Shown here in pieces: positions 1-8,452 of a DNA stretch of 64,000 bases; the stretch's first letter is position 1; each line of letters begins with the position of its first letter. The translations under genes and the position numbers were made by a program. The notes under the pieces are model-generated. The model saw only the letters and a list, made by a program, of their open reading frames with translations. It had not been told where the DNA came from and ran no database searches. Where the stretch lies: positions 122,816 through 186,815 of the forward strand of contig NZ_VSJK01000011.1 in assembly GCF_008085915.1 (NCBI RefSeq). Reading direction: 5' to 3'. Source of the stretch: Oceaniovalibus sp. ACAM 378 (GTDB lineage: Bacteria > Pseudomonadota > Alphaproteobacteria > Rhodobacterales > Rhodobacteraceae).

Positions 1-53
1 GGCGCCGCCCGTCGAGAATTGATGCGTAACACAACTGACCACCCGTTCCCGAT

Positions 54-983
54 TTGACGTCTGATACGGCCCCCGGAACTCAGCCCGGTCTTTCCTCCGG
101 TCCGGTCACTGGCCGCCATCCATTCTTCGGGCTCGGGTTGGCCGCTTGTGCGGCCTTGCTGCTATCCCCTGACACCCTGTTCATGCGGTGGTCGGAGATG
201 GACGGCTTTGCAATGCTGGCCTGGCGCGGATTACTCACCGCGCTGGTCCTGCTTGGGGTGTTCGTGTTGTTCACCCGCGAGCGGCGTGCCGCGTTGCGGG
301 CGGCAACCGGGGCGGTCGGGCTGACGGTGATCGCGACGCAAACCGTCAACACCACTCTGTTCAGCCTGTCGGTTTCGATCGCGCCGGTGTCCGTGGTGCT
401 GTTCGGCGTCGCCACCACGCCGATCTGGGCCGCGGTCTTCGGCCGATTCATCCTGCACGAGCCGACCCGCAAAACCACATGGATCACCATTTTCGCCGTG
501 ATGACCGGCATCGGCATTGCCGTTCTGACCGGCCCCGACGGCCGCCCTGCCCTGTCGGCGCCGGTGATGCTGGGGGCGCTTGGCGGGCTGACCGTCGGGG
601 CTTCCCTTGCATTGACCTTTGTCTTGTTGCGCCGGGCGTCGGGGCTGTCGATCCTGCTTGTCGTGGGGCTGGGCAGTCTGATCAGCGGTCTGGGCGGGCT
701 GTTGGTGGCCGGGGATACGGTGTTTGACGGCACGCTCTGGGCCATCGCGATTTCGGGTCTGGTGCTGCTGCCGGTCTCGTTCTTTTCGCTGTCCTTCGCC
801 TCGCGTTACACCAATGCGTCAAACGTCAGTCTGTTGCTGCTGCTGGAAACCGTGCTTGGCCCGCTGTTTGTCTGGGCCGGTGCGGGCGAAGCGCCAACCG
901 GGGCAATGCTGATCGGCGGCGCCATTGTGGTGGCCAGTCTCGCCGCATATCTGCTGTCCGAATCTCGCCGGCGTGCGATGTGA
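54..983 (+). CDS. EamA/DMT-family membrane transporter
   Basis: This 309-residue protein is predicted to be an inner-membrane exporter of the drug/metabolite transporter (EamA) superfamily. The sequence shows about ten hydrophobic segments in two similar halves, as in the family. The substrate cannot be told from sequence. The start is uncertain: the first usable codon after an in-frame stop at 36-38 is TTG at 54, with no clear ribosome binding site, and the next Met (residue 45) would remove the first membrane segment. It lies upstream of crtE in the same direction, about 250 bases away, so a shared transcript is possible but not shown. Family call is confident, function is not. Confidence 0.85.
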   Translation: MTSDTAPGTQPGLSSGPVTGRHPFFGLGLAACAALLLSPDTLFMRWSEMDGFAMLAWRGLLTALVLLGVFVLFTRERRAALRAATGAVGLTVIATQTVNTTLFSLSVSIAPVSVVLFGVATTPIWAAVFGRFILHEPTRKTTWITIFAVMTGIGIAVLTGPDGRPALSAPVMLGALGGLTVGASLALTFVLLRRASGLSILLVVGLGSLISGLGGLLVAGDTVFDGTLWAIAISGLVLLPVSFFSLSFASRYTNASNVSLLLLLETVLGPLFVWAGAGEAPTGAMLIGGAIVVASLAAYLLSESRRRAM

Positions 984-1234
984 CACCGATACTGGAGCAG
1001 AAACCGCGACGCGAAACGGGCGGTATTCCGCGTGCCATCTTGCAGGTATAGAAGGGCGTGATATTTGCGAACGGTCCGGATCTCGCGCTTTTCTAACAGG
1101 GCGATCTGCTGCAAACTGCGATCAATGGTGGAAAAACTGACTTGCGTAACCCGGCCTTGCCGCCATGAATGGCGATGCGACCCCATGACCAGACCCTGAC
1201 ACCGGCATACCCATCGCAAGATACGGAGACCGCA

Positions 1235-2125
1235 ATGACGCTGAAGAACCGGATCGAATCCACGATATCTCAGGCTGTCCGGCGCGGTCAGTCCGGCGCG
1301 GTTCCGCCCCGTCTTGCCGCCGCACTGGAATATGCGGTGACGCCCGGTGGTGCGCGGATTCGCCCGACAATCTGTCTTTCGGTGGCGCTGGCCTGCGGCG
1401 ATGACCGCCCTGCCCTGTCCAATGCGGCAGCGGCTTCGCTTGAGCTGATTCACTGTGCCAGTCTGGTCCACGACGATCTGCCCTGTTTTGACGATGCGGC
1501 GACGCGCCGGGGCAAACCTTCGGTTCACCGGGCATTCTCCGAATCTCTGGCCGTGCTGACCGGCGACAGCCTGATTGTGATGGGGTTCGATCTGCTGGCG
1601 CGGGCGGCGGGAACCGGCGGTGACGCCGACGGCACATCAGGTGCGGTGCGGGCGGTTGAACTCATTCGCATCCTCGGCGCCTGCACCGGAATGCCGGGCG
1701 GGATCTGTGCCGGTCAGGGTTGGGAAAGTGAAACCACCATCGATCTTTCGGCCTATCACCGGGCCAAGACCGGCGCGCTGTTCGTTGCCGCCACAAGGAT
1801 GGGTGCCGTGGCCGCCGGGCAGGATGGCGAACCGTGGGAGGAGTTGGGCGCGCGTATCGGCGAGGCGTATCAGGTGGCCGACGATCTGCGGGACGCGCTT
1901 TTCGATGCCAAGACGCTGGGCAAACCCGTGGGTCAGGATGATCTGCACGGACGCCCCAACGCCGTGTCGCAAATGGGCGTACAGGGCGCCACCCAGCGGT
2001 TGAAAGACATCCTTGGCGGCGCCATTGCCAGCATTCCGGCCTGCGAGGGCGAGGCGATGCTGGCCGAGATGGTGCGCCGCACCGCCGAAGAGCTGACTCC
2101 AATGGCGGTGCGCCCCCGAAGCTGA
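1235..2125 (+). CDS. crtE: Geranylgeranyl diphosphate synthase CrtE
   Basis: The 296-residue enzyme condenses isopentenyl diphosphate onto allylic diphosphates to make C20 geranylgeranyl diphosphate for carotenoids or the bacteriochlorophyll tail. The first aspartate-rich motif is HDDLPCFDDA and the second is ADDLRDA. The motifs GGARIRPT, GKPS, GGICAGQ.WES and YHRAKTGALF closely resemble remembered Rhodobacter CrtE rather than FPP synthase. Start 1235 was chosen because ACGGAG precedes it by a normal distance; an upstream ATG at 1169 adds 22 unlike residues. The usual partners crtB and crtI are not in the window. The isomerase gene idi lies about 4.4 kb away on the other strand. Confidence 0.9.
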   Translation: MTLKNRIESTISQAVRRGQSGAVPPRLAAALEYAVTPGGARIRPTICLSVALACGDDRPALSNAAAASLELIHCASLVHDDLPCFDDAATRRGKPSVHRAFSESLAVLTGDSLIVMGFDLLARAAGTGGDADGTSGAVRAVELIRILGACTGMPGGICAGQGWESETTIDLSAYHRAKTGALFVAATRMGAVAAGQDGEPWEELGARIGEAYQVADDLRDALFDAKTLGKPVGQDDLHGRPNAVSQMGVQGATQRLKDILGGAIASIPACEGEAMLAEMVRRTAEELTPMAVRPRS

Positions 2126-2149
2126 CAGTTGGGTGCGCAGGCCAGCAGG

Positions 2150-2989
2150 TCAGCCCGCCGCCTGCCCAGACTGCGCGTTGCGGTTCAGGATCATCCGGCG
2201 GGAAAAGGCGACGATGAACAGCGCCGTCAGCACCAGAACAATTGTCGGCCCCGGCGCACTGTCAAGATAAAAGCTGGCGTATACTCCGCCCACCATCGAC
2301 ACCAGACAGACGCCCACAGCGACAAACAGCATCCGCCCGAAACTGCGCACCAACAGGAATGCAATCGCCCCGGGTGTGACCAGCAGGGCCACCGCCAGAA
2401 TTAGCCCCACTGCCGACAGGGTCGCCACCACGGTCAGCGACAGGATCGTCAGCAGGCCATAATGCAGCCAGTTCACCCGCAGCCCCGAAGCCCGCGCCTG
2501 TGCCGGATCAAAGGCATGCAGCAGGAAATCGCGCCACTTGGTAGAAAGAATGACCGACACGACAACCGAAATCAGCCCCGCCGTCCAAAGATCATTCGCC
2601 CGGATACCCAGCATGTTGCCAAACAGGATGTGATCCAGATGCGCGTCGCTGGGAAATGCGACAAACAGGATCAGCCCGACGGCGAACATCCCCGAAAATA
2701 CCACCCCCATCACCGTGTCCTGTTTCACCCGGCTGTTTTCGGCCAGATAGCCGGTCAACAGCGCACAGGTCATCCCGGCCACGAAAGCGCCCAAAATCAG
2801 CGGCAGGCCCAGAATATAGGCCAGAACGACCCCCGGCAGGATCGCATGGCTGACCGCGTCCCCCATAAGTGCCCAGCCTTTGAGCACCAGAAAACAGGAC
2901 AAAAGCGCAGTGGGCGGCGCGACGATCAGCGCGATCCAGAACGCATTCAGCATGAATGGATACTGAAACGGCAAAAGCAGTTCGCTCAT
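2150..2989 (-). CDS. sitD: Manganese/iron ABC transporter permease (SitD-like)
   Basis: This 279-residue membrane protein of the ABC-3 family is one of two permeases of a metal importer. It has about eight hydrophobic segments, and its family hallmark GDAVSHAILPG lies near residue 40. It is last in the order binding protein, ATPase, permease, permease, which matches sitABCD. Its start overlaps the stop of the preceding permease gene by 4 bases, so translation is probably coupled. Mn versus Fe versus Zn cannot be settled from the permease, but the Fur/Mur-like operator ahead of the operon favours Mn or Fe. Confidence 0.9.
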   Translation of the reverse strand: MSELLLPFQYPFMLNAFWIALIVAPPTALLSCFLVLKGWALMGDAVSHAILPGVVLAYILGLPLILGAFVAGMTCALLTGYLAENSRVKQDTVMGVVFSGMFAVGLILFVAFPSDAHLDHILFGNMLGIRANDLWTAGLISVVVSVILSTKWRDFLLHAFDPAQARASGLRVNWLHYGLLTILSLTVVATLSAVGLILAVALLVTPGAIAFLLVRSFGRMLFVAVGVCLVSMVGGVYASFYLDSAPGPTIVLVLTALFIVAFSRRMILNRNAQSGQAAG

Positions 2990-3840
2990 GCTTCGACCTC
3001 CAGCGCTTGCCGCGCCTTGGCACGAGCCGCCAAAAGGCCGTGTTTCGGGGCGATGACAAACGCGATCAGAAAGATCAGTGTCTGCAACGCGACGATGATA
3101 CCGCCTGTCGCCCCGTCAAGGAAAAAGCTGAGGTAGGCGCCGACGAAACTGGTTCCCGCGCCGATGGCAACCGACAGGATCAAAAGCCGCGGAAACCGGT
3201 CGCACAGCAGATATGCCGTCGCCCCCGGCGTCACCACCATGGCAATCACAAGAAACGCCCCCACCGTCTGCATCGCCGCCACGACCGAGGCCGCCAGCAG
3301 GGTAAAGAACACCGCCTTCAGGATGTCGGGGCGCAATCCGATGGACCGCGCGTGGCTTTCATCAAAGAAGGTGACCATCAGGTCTTTCCACTTGGCCAGC
3401 AGAACGATCAGCGACACCGCGCCGATGATGACAAGTTGCAGCGTGTCTTCCGGCGTGATCGCCAGAATGTTGCCCATGGTGATGGTCTGCACGCTGATCG
3501 CCATCGGATTGATCGACACCATGAACAGCCCAAGCCCGAAAAAGCTGGTGAAGATGATGCCGATGATCGTGTCGATCTTCAGCCCCGAGCGCCCCGACAG
3601 AAACAGCATCGCCGCCGCCGCCAGACCGCCCGCCAGAAACGCGCCAAAGGCAAACGGCAGGCCCAGCATATAGGCCCCCGCCACACCCGGCACGACCGAG
3701 TGGGACAGCGCGTCACCGATCAGCGACCAACCCTTGAGCATCAGATAGGCAGACAGAAAGGCACAAACGCCGCCGACCAGCGCCGACACCCACATGGCAT
3801 TGGTCATATATCCATAGGTGAAGGGTTCCAGCAGGATCAT
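2986..3840 (-). CDS. sitC: Manganese/iron ABC transporter permease (SitC-like)
   Basis: This 284-residue ABC-3 family permease is paralogous to its neighbour. It has eight or so hydrophobic segments and the hallmark GDALSHSVVPG near residue 42. The gene overlaps both sitB (3837) and sitD (2989) by 4 bases, so all are read as one operon on the minus strand. Together the two permeases should form the transmembrane channel. A strictly homodimeric zinc system (ZnuB type) would need only one permease, so two permeases support the Sit/Mnt assignment. Confidence 0.9.
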   Translation of the reverse strand: MILLEPFTYGYMTNAMWVSALVGGVCAFLSAYLMLKGWSLIGDALSHSVVPGVAGAYMLGLPFAFGAFLAGGLAAAAMLFLSGRSGLKIDTIIGIIFTSFFGLGLFMVSINPMAISVQTITMGNILAITPEDTLQLVIIGAVSLIVLLAKWKDLMVTFFDESHARSIGLRPDILKAVFFTLLAASVVAAMQTVGAFLVIAMVVTPGATAYLLCDRFPRLLILSVAIGAGTSFVGAYLSFFLDGATGGIIVALQTLIFLIAFVIAPKHGLLAARAKARQALEVEA

Positions 3841-4760
3841 CCCGGGGCCCCCGCCTTGCTGTCCTTGGCCCGGGCCAACGCTCTGGCGCGCGCCGCCTCC
3901 TCGCTCTCGTCCCGGTCGCCGTAAATCACGAAGGGGCGTTCGTCGTCGGTGATGATCCGAACTTCGCGTCCGTCGTCGTCTTCGTGCAGGTCGGTGCCGC
4001 CGAGCGTGAAATGCCGCAGAACCCCACCGAACGCCTTTTCCAGATTTTCGCGGGTGAACACGGTTTCCGTCGGTCCAAAGGCCATGACAGTGCCTTTCAC
4101 CAGCACCGTGCGGTCACAGAATTCAGGAACCGAGCCAAGGTTGTGGGTCGACACCAGCATTACCCGCCCCTCGTCACGCAACTCGCGCAGCAAAGCGACG
4201 ATCTGTTCCTCGGTCTTGACGTCCACACCGGTGAAAGGTTCGTCCAGCAGGATCACCTGACCGTCCTGGGCCAAAGCCCGGGCCAGAAACACCCGTTTGC
4301 GTTGCCCACCAGACAGTTCACCGATCTGGCGATGGCGATAGTCGGTCATCCCAACCCGCCCCAGCGCCGTCGTCACTGCCGCACGATCGACCTCCGATGC
4401 GCGGCGAAAGAACCCCATGTGACCATAGCGGCCCATCATCACCACATCCTCGACCAGCACGGGAAACGCCCAATCGACGTCCTCGGACTGGGGCACATAG
4501 GCGACGATATTGCTGCGCAGCGCCTCTTTCACGCTGCGCCCGAGCAGGCTGATCTCGCCCGAGGCGATGGGGACAAACCCCATGATCGCCTTGAACAGGG
4601 TAGATTTCCCGGCTCCGTTCACCCCGACAAGGGCGGTCACCGTGCCGCGCGGAATGTCAAACGTCGCATTGCGCAGGGCGACAGTGCCGTTGCGATATGT
4701 GACGGTGACATTATGCGCCGATATGCCGGTTCCGGTCTGTGCAGTTGTATCTTTCATCAC
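3837..4760 (-). CDS. sitB: Manganese/iron ABC transporter ATP-binding protein (SitB-like)
   Basis: The 307-residue ATPase should power metal uptake through SitC and SitD. It has Walker A GVNGAGKST, signature LSGGQRKR, Walker B VILLDEPF and the switch histidine in STHN. The C-terminal 70 residues are acidic and charged, a tail beyond the usual ABC domain length of about 240 residues. The gene follows sitA by 26 bases. GGAAGG lies upstream of the paired ATG codons at 4760/4757, so either could be the start. Confidence 0.92.
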   Translation of the reverse strand: MMKDTTAQTGTGISAHNVTVTYRNGTVALRNATFDIPRGTVTALVGVNGAGKSTLFKAIMGFVPIASGEISLLGRSVKEALRSNIVAYVPQSEDVDWAFPVLVEDVVMMGRYGHMGFFRRASEVDRAAVTTALGRVGMTDYRHRQIGELSGGQRKRVFLARALAQDGQVILLDEPFTGVDVKTEEQIVALLRELRDEGRVMLVSTHNLGSVPEFCDRTVLVKGTVMAFGPTETVFTRENLEKAFGGVLRHFTLGGTDLHEDDDGREVRIITDDERPFVIYGDRDESEEAARARALARAKDSKAGAPG

Positions 4761-4786
4761 TCTTGCCGCCTTCCTTTCCCGACGAC

Positions 4787-5683
4787 CTAGCGCTTGGTCA
4801 ATCCACGGGTAACCGTTTCCGTCGTCACCCGCAGCAGATCCAGATAGGTCGGCACCGGGCCATCGCTCGTGCTCAGACTGTCAACATAAAGCTCGCCGCC
4901 GTAATCCACCCCGGTTTCCCGCGCCACCTGTTCCGCCGGGCTGGTGTTCACTGTGCTTTCACAGAACACGACCGGAATGTCGTTGTCGCGCACGGCATCG
5001 ATCACCCGGCGCACCTGTTGCGGTGTGCCAACGGCATCGGCGTTTATCGGCCAGAGGTATAATTCGCGCAGTCCCAGATCCCGCGCGAGATAGCTGAACG
5101 CGCCTTCGCACGTGACCAGCCAGCGGCGGTTTTCGGGAATCTCGGCGATCTGTGCGCGCAACGGGTCCAGAGTGTCGCGGATCTTCTGCTTATAGGCTTC
5201 GGCATTGGCGGCATAGATTTCGGCATTGGCCGGATCGGCGCCAGACAAAGCATCGCGGATATTGTCGACATAGATCTGCGCGGCATCGGCCCCCATCCAG
5301 GCATGCGGGTTTGACGTGCCCTCATAGGCGCCTTCGGCAATCTGGATCGGCTCGATTCCCTCGCTCACCGTGACGCTGGGGATTTCACCGAGGTTCGCCA
5401 GAAACTGCTCGAACCACAGTTCAAGGTTCATCCCGTTCCACAACAACAGGTCCGCATCGCTGGCCCTGACCAGATCGCCCGGCGTTGGTGAGTATCCGTG
5501 AATCTCGGCCCCCGGCCGGGTGACAGAAACCACATCCGCCGCATCACCTGCGACGTTCTGCGCCATATCGGCGATAACGGTAAACGTCGTGACGACCTTC
5601 AGCCTGTCCTGCGCCGATGCCGTGAGGGCAAAGACCGACGCCGCCAGCGCAAAGGCTGAGATCTTGGCGAACCGTTCGTTCAT
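4787..5683 (-). CDS. sitA: Metal-binding periplasmic protein (SitA-like)
   Basis: The 298-residue protein is a cluster 9 (ZnuA/SitA type) solute-binding protein. A Sec signal peptide of about 23 residues ends in ALTASA. Likely metal ligands are the His in EIHGYSP, the His in NPHAWMG, a Glu in FCESTVN, and a late Asp. There is no His-rich loop of the kind found in zinc-specific ZnuA, which favours Mn or Fe. Start 5683 was chosen because AAAGGAA precedes it; the longer reading frame would place 35 unlike residues before the signal peptide. A Fur/Mur-like palindrome lies 38-55 bases upstream. Confidence 0.92.
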   Translation of the reverse strand: MNERFAKISAFALAASVFALTASAQDRLKVVTTFTVIADMAQNVAGDAADVVSVTRPGAEIHGYSPTPGDLVRASDADLLLWNGMNLELWFEQFLANLGEIPSVTVSEGIEPIQIAEGAYEGTSNPHAWMGADAAQIYVDNIRDALSGADPANAEIYAANAEAYKQKIRDTLDPLRAQIAEIPENRRWLVTCEGAFSYLARDLGLRELYLWPINADAVGTPQQVRRVIDAVRDNDIPVVFCESTVNTSPAEQVARETGVDYGGELYVDSLSTSDGPVPTYLDLLRVTTETVTRGLTKR

Positions 5684-5720
5684 GCTGCGGTTCCTTTCGT
5701 TGTCTGTTCTGTAATGAAAC

Positions 5721-5738
5721 TGATAATCATTCGCAATA
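5721..5738 (-). promoter_or_regulatory. Probable Fur/Mur operator of the sit operon
   Basis: On the minus strand the site reads ATTGCGAATGATTATCA. It resembles Fur-family boxes (GATAATGATT core) and the Mur boxes known ahead of sitA in alphaproteobacteria. A second partial copy, TTCGCAAT, lies about 15 bases further upstream. The position just ahead of sitA fits Mn- or Fe-dependent repression. Similarity was judged by eye. Confidence 0.55.
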
Positions 5739-5796
5739 CCTAGGAGCATTGCGAACCGCTCGCAACTGCCATTGTCAAACCATCGCACATCCGGGC

Positions 5797-5830
5797 AAAA
5801 AAAATGCCCCGTGGCTGACCACGGGGCGTT
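5797..5830 (-). terminator. Rho-independent terminator after the L,D-transpeptidase gene
   Basis: A perfect 9-bp stem (GCCCCGTGG paired with CCACGGGGC) around a 4-base loop is followed, on the minus strand, by a run of eight T residues. It lies 28 bases beyond the stop codon of the L,D-transpeptidase gene and separates it from the sit operon. Confidence 0.85.
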
Positions 5831-5857
5831 TCAATCTGTCTCGGGTGGCGCAAAGGG

Positions 5858-6424
5858 TCAGGCGTAAACCTTGACCGATGCGCCGACTTTCACGTTGTCG
5901 TACAGCCCGATCACATGTTCGTTCTTCAGCCGGATACAGCCCGACGAAACGGCGGTGCCGATCGTCCAGGGCTGAGGCGTGCCATGAATCCGATACATCG
6001 TGTCGCGGCTGCTCCGGTACAGATACAGCGCCCGCGCCCCCAACGGGCTGTCCGGTCCGCCTGCGACACCCCCGGCATATTTGCCATAGATCTCGGGTTC
6101 GCGGCGAATCATGTTCTTTGTCGGAGTCCAGTTGGGCCATTCCGCCTTGCGTCCGACCCGGGCCGTGCCCGTGAAATTACGCCCGGCATCTCCGACCGCC
6201 ACATGGTATTCCGTCGCCACACCCGGCGCGGTCACGTGGTACAGCACGAAATAGCTGGGGAACACGTGGATGCTGTTTACCGCAACATCGTCCCGGATCC
6301 GTTTCACCACCGGGTCGAAACTTTCGGGCGTGGTGTGCGGCGGGCCGACATGGGCATTGGCAGCAAGGGTGGAAAGACCCAGAGCCGAAGAGGCGGTCCA
6401 GATGAAATGACGGCGTGTAAGCAT
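5858..6424 (-). CDS. L,D-transpeptidase (YkuD domain), exported
   Basis: The 188-residue protein is predicted to cross-link peptidoglycan, or attach protein to it, in the periplasm. The N-terminus MLTRRHFIWTASSALGLSTLAANA looks like a Tat-type signal (RRHF). The YkuD catalytic motif is present as HGTPQPW followed by SSGCIRL, with Cys as nucleophile. Start 6424 is supported by GAGGA just upstream; the longer frame would bury the signal peptide. It is probably monocistronic, with its own terminator. Many Rhodobacterales carry several such small paralogs, so a specific role cannot be given. Confidence 0.9.
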   Translation of the reverse strand: MLTRRHFIWTASSALGLSTLAANAHVGPPHTTPESFDPVVKRIRDDVAVNSIHVFPSYFVLYHVTAPGVATEYHVAVGDAGRNFTGTARVGRKAEWPNWTPTKNMIRREPEIYGKYAGGVAGGPDSPLGARALYLYRSSRDTMYRIHGTPQPWTIGTAVSSGCIRLKNEHVIGLYDNVKVGASVKVYA

Positions 6425-6555
6425 GTTATCCTCAGCAGGCTGGCAGCAAGCAGGAACAGGCAACCACTCGGGACGGGGAAAGTAAACGCCGGTACAGCTC
6501 GTGCACCACAACGTGAGGCCGGAAGGACACTATAACGCGTTCGTGTTCGCGCCAA

Positions 6556-7083
6556 TCAATCCTTGGTCAGCCCGGTGAATATGCTGGCACGGTGTTCGGC
6601 AAGATAGATGCGCAACCAGGGGGTAAAACGCTCGGGCTGCTGTTCGACCTGCCCGACCAGATCACCAAGCCCGACCCAAGCGGTTTGCGAAACCTCGTCG
6701 GGGTTGGGCCGAAGGGTCAGATCGGTGGTGGCGAATGCCGAGAAGATATCGACCACTTCATGTTCGGTCAGGCCGCCGCCCACATCGGCGCGGTACTCCA
6801 CCCGGTCGCGAAACTCCGGGATCAGACCGGTGATTCCCAACTCTTCGTCCAACCGGCGGATCGCGCAGGTCAGAGGATCCTCGTTCCACTCAGGATGGGT
6901 GCAACAGGTATTCGCCCACAGCCCCGGCGTGTGATATTTGCCCGGCGCACGACGCTGCAACAACACCCTGTCACCCGCCATCACGAAGACCGACACCGCT
7001 TTGTGCCGCAATCCCAGCTGGTGCACTTCAAGCTTTTCAATGGGTTGCAGCACACCATTAACCCAGGCAGGAATCAGCGCCAT
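6556..7083 (-). CDS. idi: Isopentenyl-diphosphate isomerase, type I
   Basis: The 175-residue Nudix-fold enzyme interconverts isopentenyl and dimethylallyl diphosphate. Visible active-site features are the Cys in NTCCTHP, metal-binding His residues (HQLGLRHKA, THP), the Nudix helix AIRRLDEELGI and the acidic motif TEHEV. Length matches the family. In phototrophic Rhodobacterales idi commonly sits in photosynthesis gene clusters, and crtE is also in this window, but the two genes are on opposite strands and separated by the sit operon. It would raise precursor supply for CrtE. Confidence 0.93.
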   Translation of the reverse strand: MALIPAWVNGVLQPIEKLEVHQLGLRHKAVSVFVMAGDRVLLQRRAPGKYHTPGLWANTCCTHPEWNEDPLTCAIRRLDEELGITGLIPEFRDRVEYRADVGGGLTEHEVVDIFSAFATTDLTLRPNPDEVSQTAWVGLGDLVGQVEQQPERFTPWLRIYLAEHRASIFTGLTKD

Positions 7084-7318
7084 CGCCAGACACCCCGAAC
7101 AGGGCGCGATATGTCGGGAAAGCCGCTTGCGTTGAGATCGAAACTACACACCAGCAAATCACCCTGAATGCCAAATTGAGCCCCTACATGCCCCGCCAGC
7201 GCTGTGGTTGCAAACCCCCTGCCCCGCACAGATCCCGATAACACGAGTATTACTTATTGGTGACCCTTGCGCGCGCTGGATTCAGCCGACGGACACCGGC
7301 CCCAAACCTCTGGCGCCG

Positions 7319-7333
7319 GTTTCGCGGCGAAAC
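7319..7333. repeat. parS-like palindrome, copy 1
   Basis: GTTTCGCGGCGAAAC is a perfect 7-1-7 palindrome next to the parB stop codon. The identical 15-mer recurs at 8376-8390 inside parB and at 9129-9143 inside parA. It is the best candidate for the centromere-like site bound by ParB. Confidence 0.75.
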
Positions 7334-8452
7334 CTAAGGACGTTCCAGCAGATTGCGAAGTTCGATCATCACCAGATCCATCAGCTCGGCATCCACATGC
7401 CGCCCCTCGATCCGCAACAGATGGCCCTGACTGTCCTGCATGCGGCGCAGCACCGTCCCGTTCGACAGGTGCAGTGTGCTGTCGTCCTGCCATCCGGCCG
7501 GCGGCAAACGCCGAGGCCGTCCGCCCCGGGATTTCTTCGGCGCAACCGTCGTCTCGGCGATGGCCGCGTCAAGCAACGCCCACTCCTCCTCTGCCGTCAC
7601 GCCCTGCCCGGCTGCCAGCACCTCGCGCAGGCGCGGCTCGCCCCCGTCGCGCAGCGCAGCGGCAAGGCGCAGACCCTGCCGCTCGGTGATCGATTCGGGG
7701 AACGACAGCATATCGCCAAGCTCCTCAAAGATCAGAGCGAAAGACCGGACCTTGCTGCGCTTGGCCTTGCTCGCCTGCGTGAACAGAGCATCAACCGCGG
7801 CCTCGGTGTTTGAAAACGCGCCCTGTTTTGCGGACATGACCGCGATGCGCCCCCGTTCAAAATGGCTGAGCGAGGCCCGCACTTCGTTTTCCTCGACCAT
7901 GGCGGCAAAGGCCCGGCCACTGGTTTGCGGATCGCGCACCAAGGCCCGGATCGTGCGGTATTCGTCCCGTCCCGTCTGGGCCAGCAATTCACGGACCGCC
8001 AACAGTCGGCGATACCCGGACAACAGCCCGAACGGCCTTGACCTGCCAGCGTCGCCAGTGAGAGAGCCGGGTTCCATCGGGCAAACCTCGATCGGCAGGC
8101 GCAGGCCACCCGCCGCAATCGAGCCTTTCAGCTCTTCCAGTTCGTCCTTGTCCAGCACCGTCCGATCGCGCACCAGCATGTCGGTGGCGATGTCATCCAA
8201 GGGCAGCTCGCGGATCACCAAACCTTTTTCATCTGCATTCCGGTACAGCCCGGCATCAGCGCGGTCGCGGGCAATTTCGGCGCGTTGGTCGGCGCTGCCG
8301 GGTTGCATGTCCCGTGCCGAGGCGGCGGAAACCTGTGCAATCGGTGGGGCCGCCGATGGAGCAACGGGACGAGAGGTTTCGCGGCGAAACTCCTCTTCGT
8401 ATTTGCTCAATTCCTCGGCGCTGGGGGCCTCAAGCCTGCGACGTCTGACCAT
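7334..8452 (-). CDS. parB: Plasmid partitioning protein ParB/RepB family
   Basis: The 372-residue protein is predicted to bind the plasmid centromere and work with ParA in segregation. A ParB N-terminal nuclease-like domain spans about residues 95-200: I.ELPLDDIATDMLVRDR, an LKGSIAAGGLRLPIEV stretch, then a GLLSGYRRLLAVRELL motif. A helix-turn-helix region follows (SHFERGRIAVMSAKQGAFS). Start 8452 is set by GAGGAGGG upstream. It overlaps the 3' end of parA by 23 bases, so the two are co-translated. Three identical palindromes lie in and around the pair. Confidence 0.9.
   Translation of the reverse strand: MVRRRRLEAPSAEELSKYEEEFRRETSRPVAPSAAPPIAQVSAASARDMQPGSADQRAEIARDRADAGLYRNADEKGLVIRELPLDDIATDMLVRDRTVLDKDELEELKGSIAAGGLRLPIEVCPMEPGSLTGDAGRSRPFGLLSGYRRLLAVRELLAQTGRDEYRTIRALVRDPQTSGRAFAAMVEENEVRASLSHFERGRIAVMSAKQGAFSNTEAAVDALFTQASKAKRSKVRSFALIFEELGDMLSFPESITERQGLRLAAALRDGGEPRLREVLAAGQGVTAEEEWALLDAAIAETTVAPKKSRGGRPRRLPPAGWQDDSTLHLSNGTVLRRMQDSQGHLLRIEGRHVDAELMDLVMIELRNLLERP
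8376..8390. repeat. parS-like palindrome, copy 2 (inside parB)
   Basis: Same GTTTCGCGGCGAAAC 15-mer as at 7319 and 9129. On the minus strand it encodes EFRRET near the ParB N-terminus, a different reading frame from the copy in parA, so conservation is at the DNA level. Confidence 0.75.
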
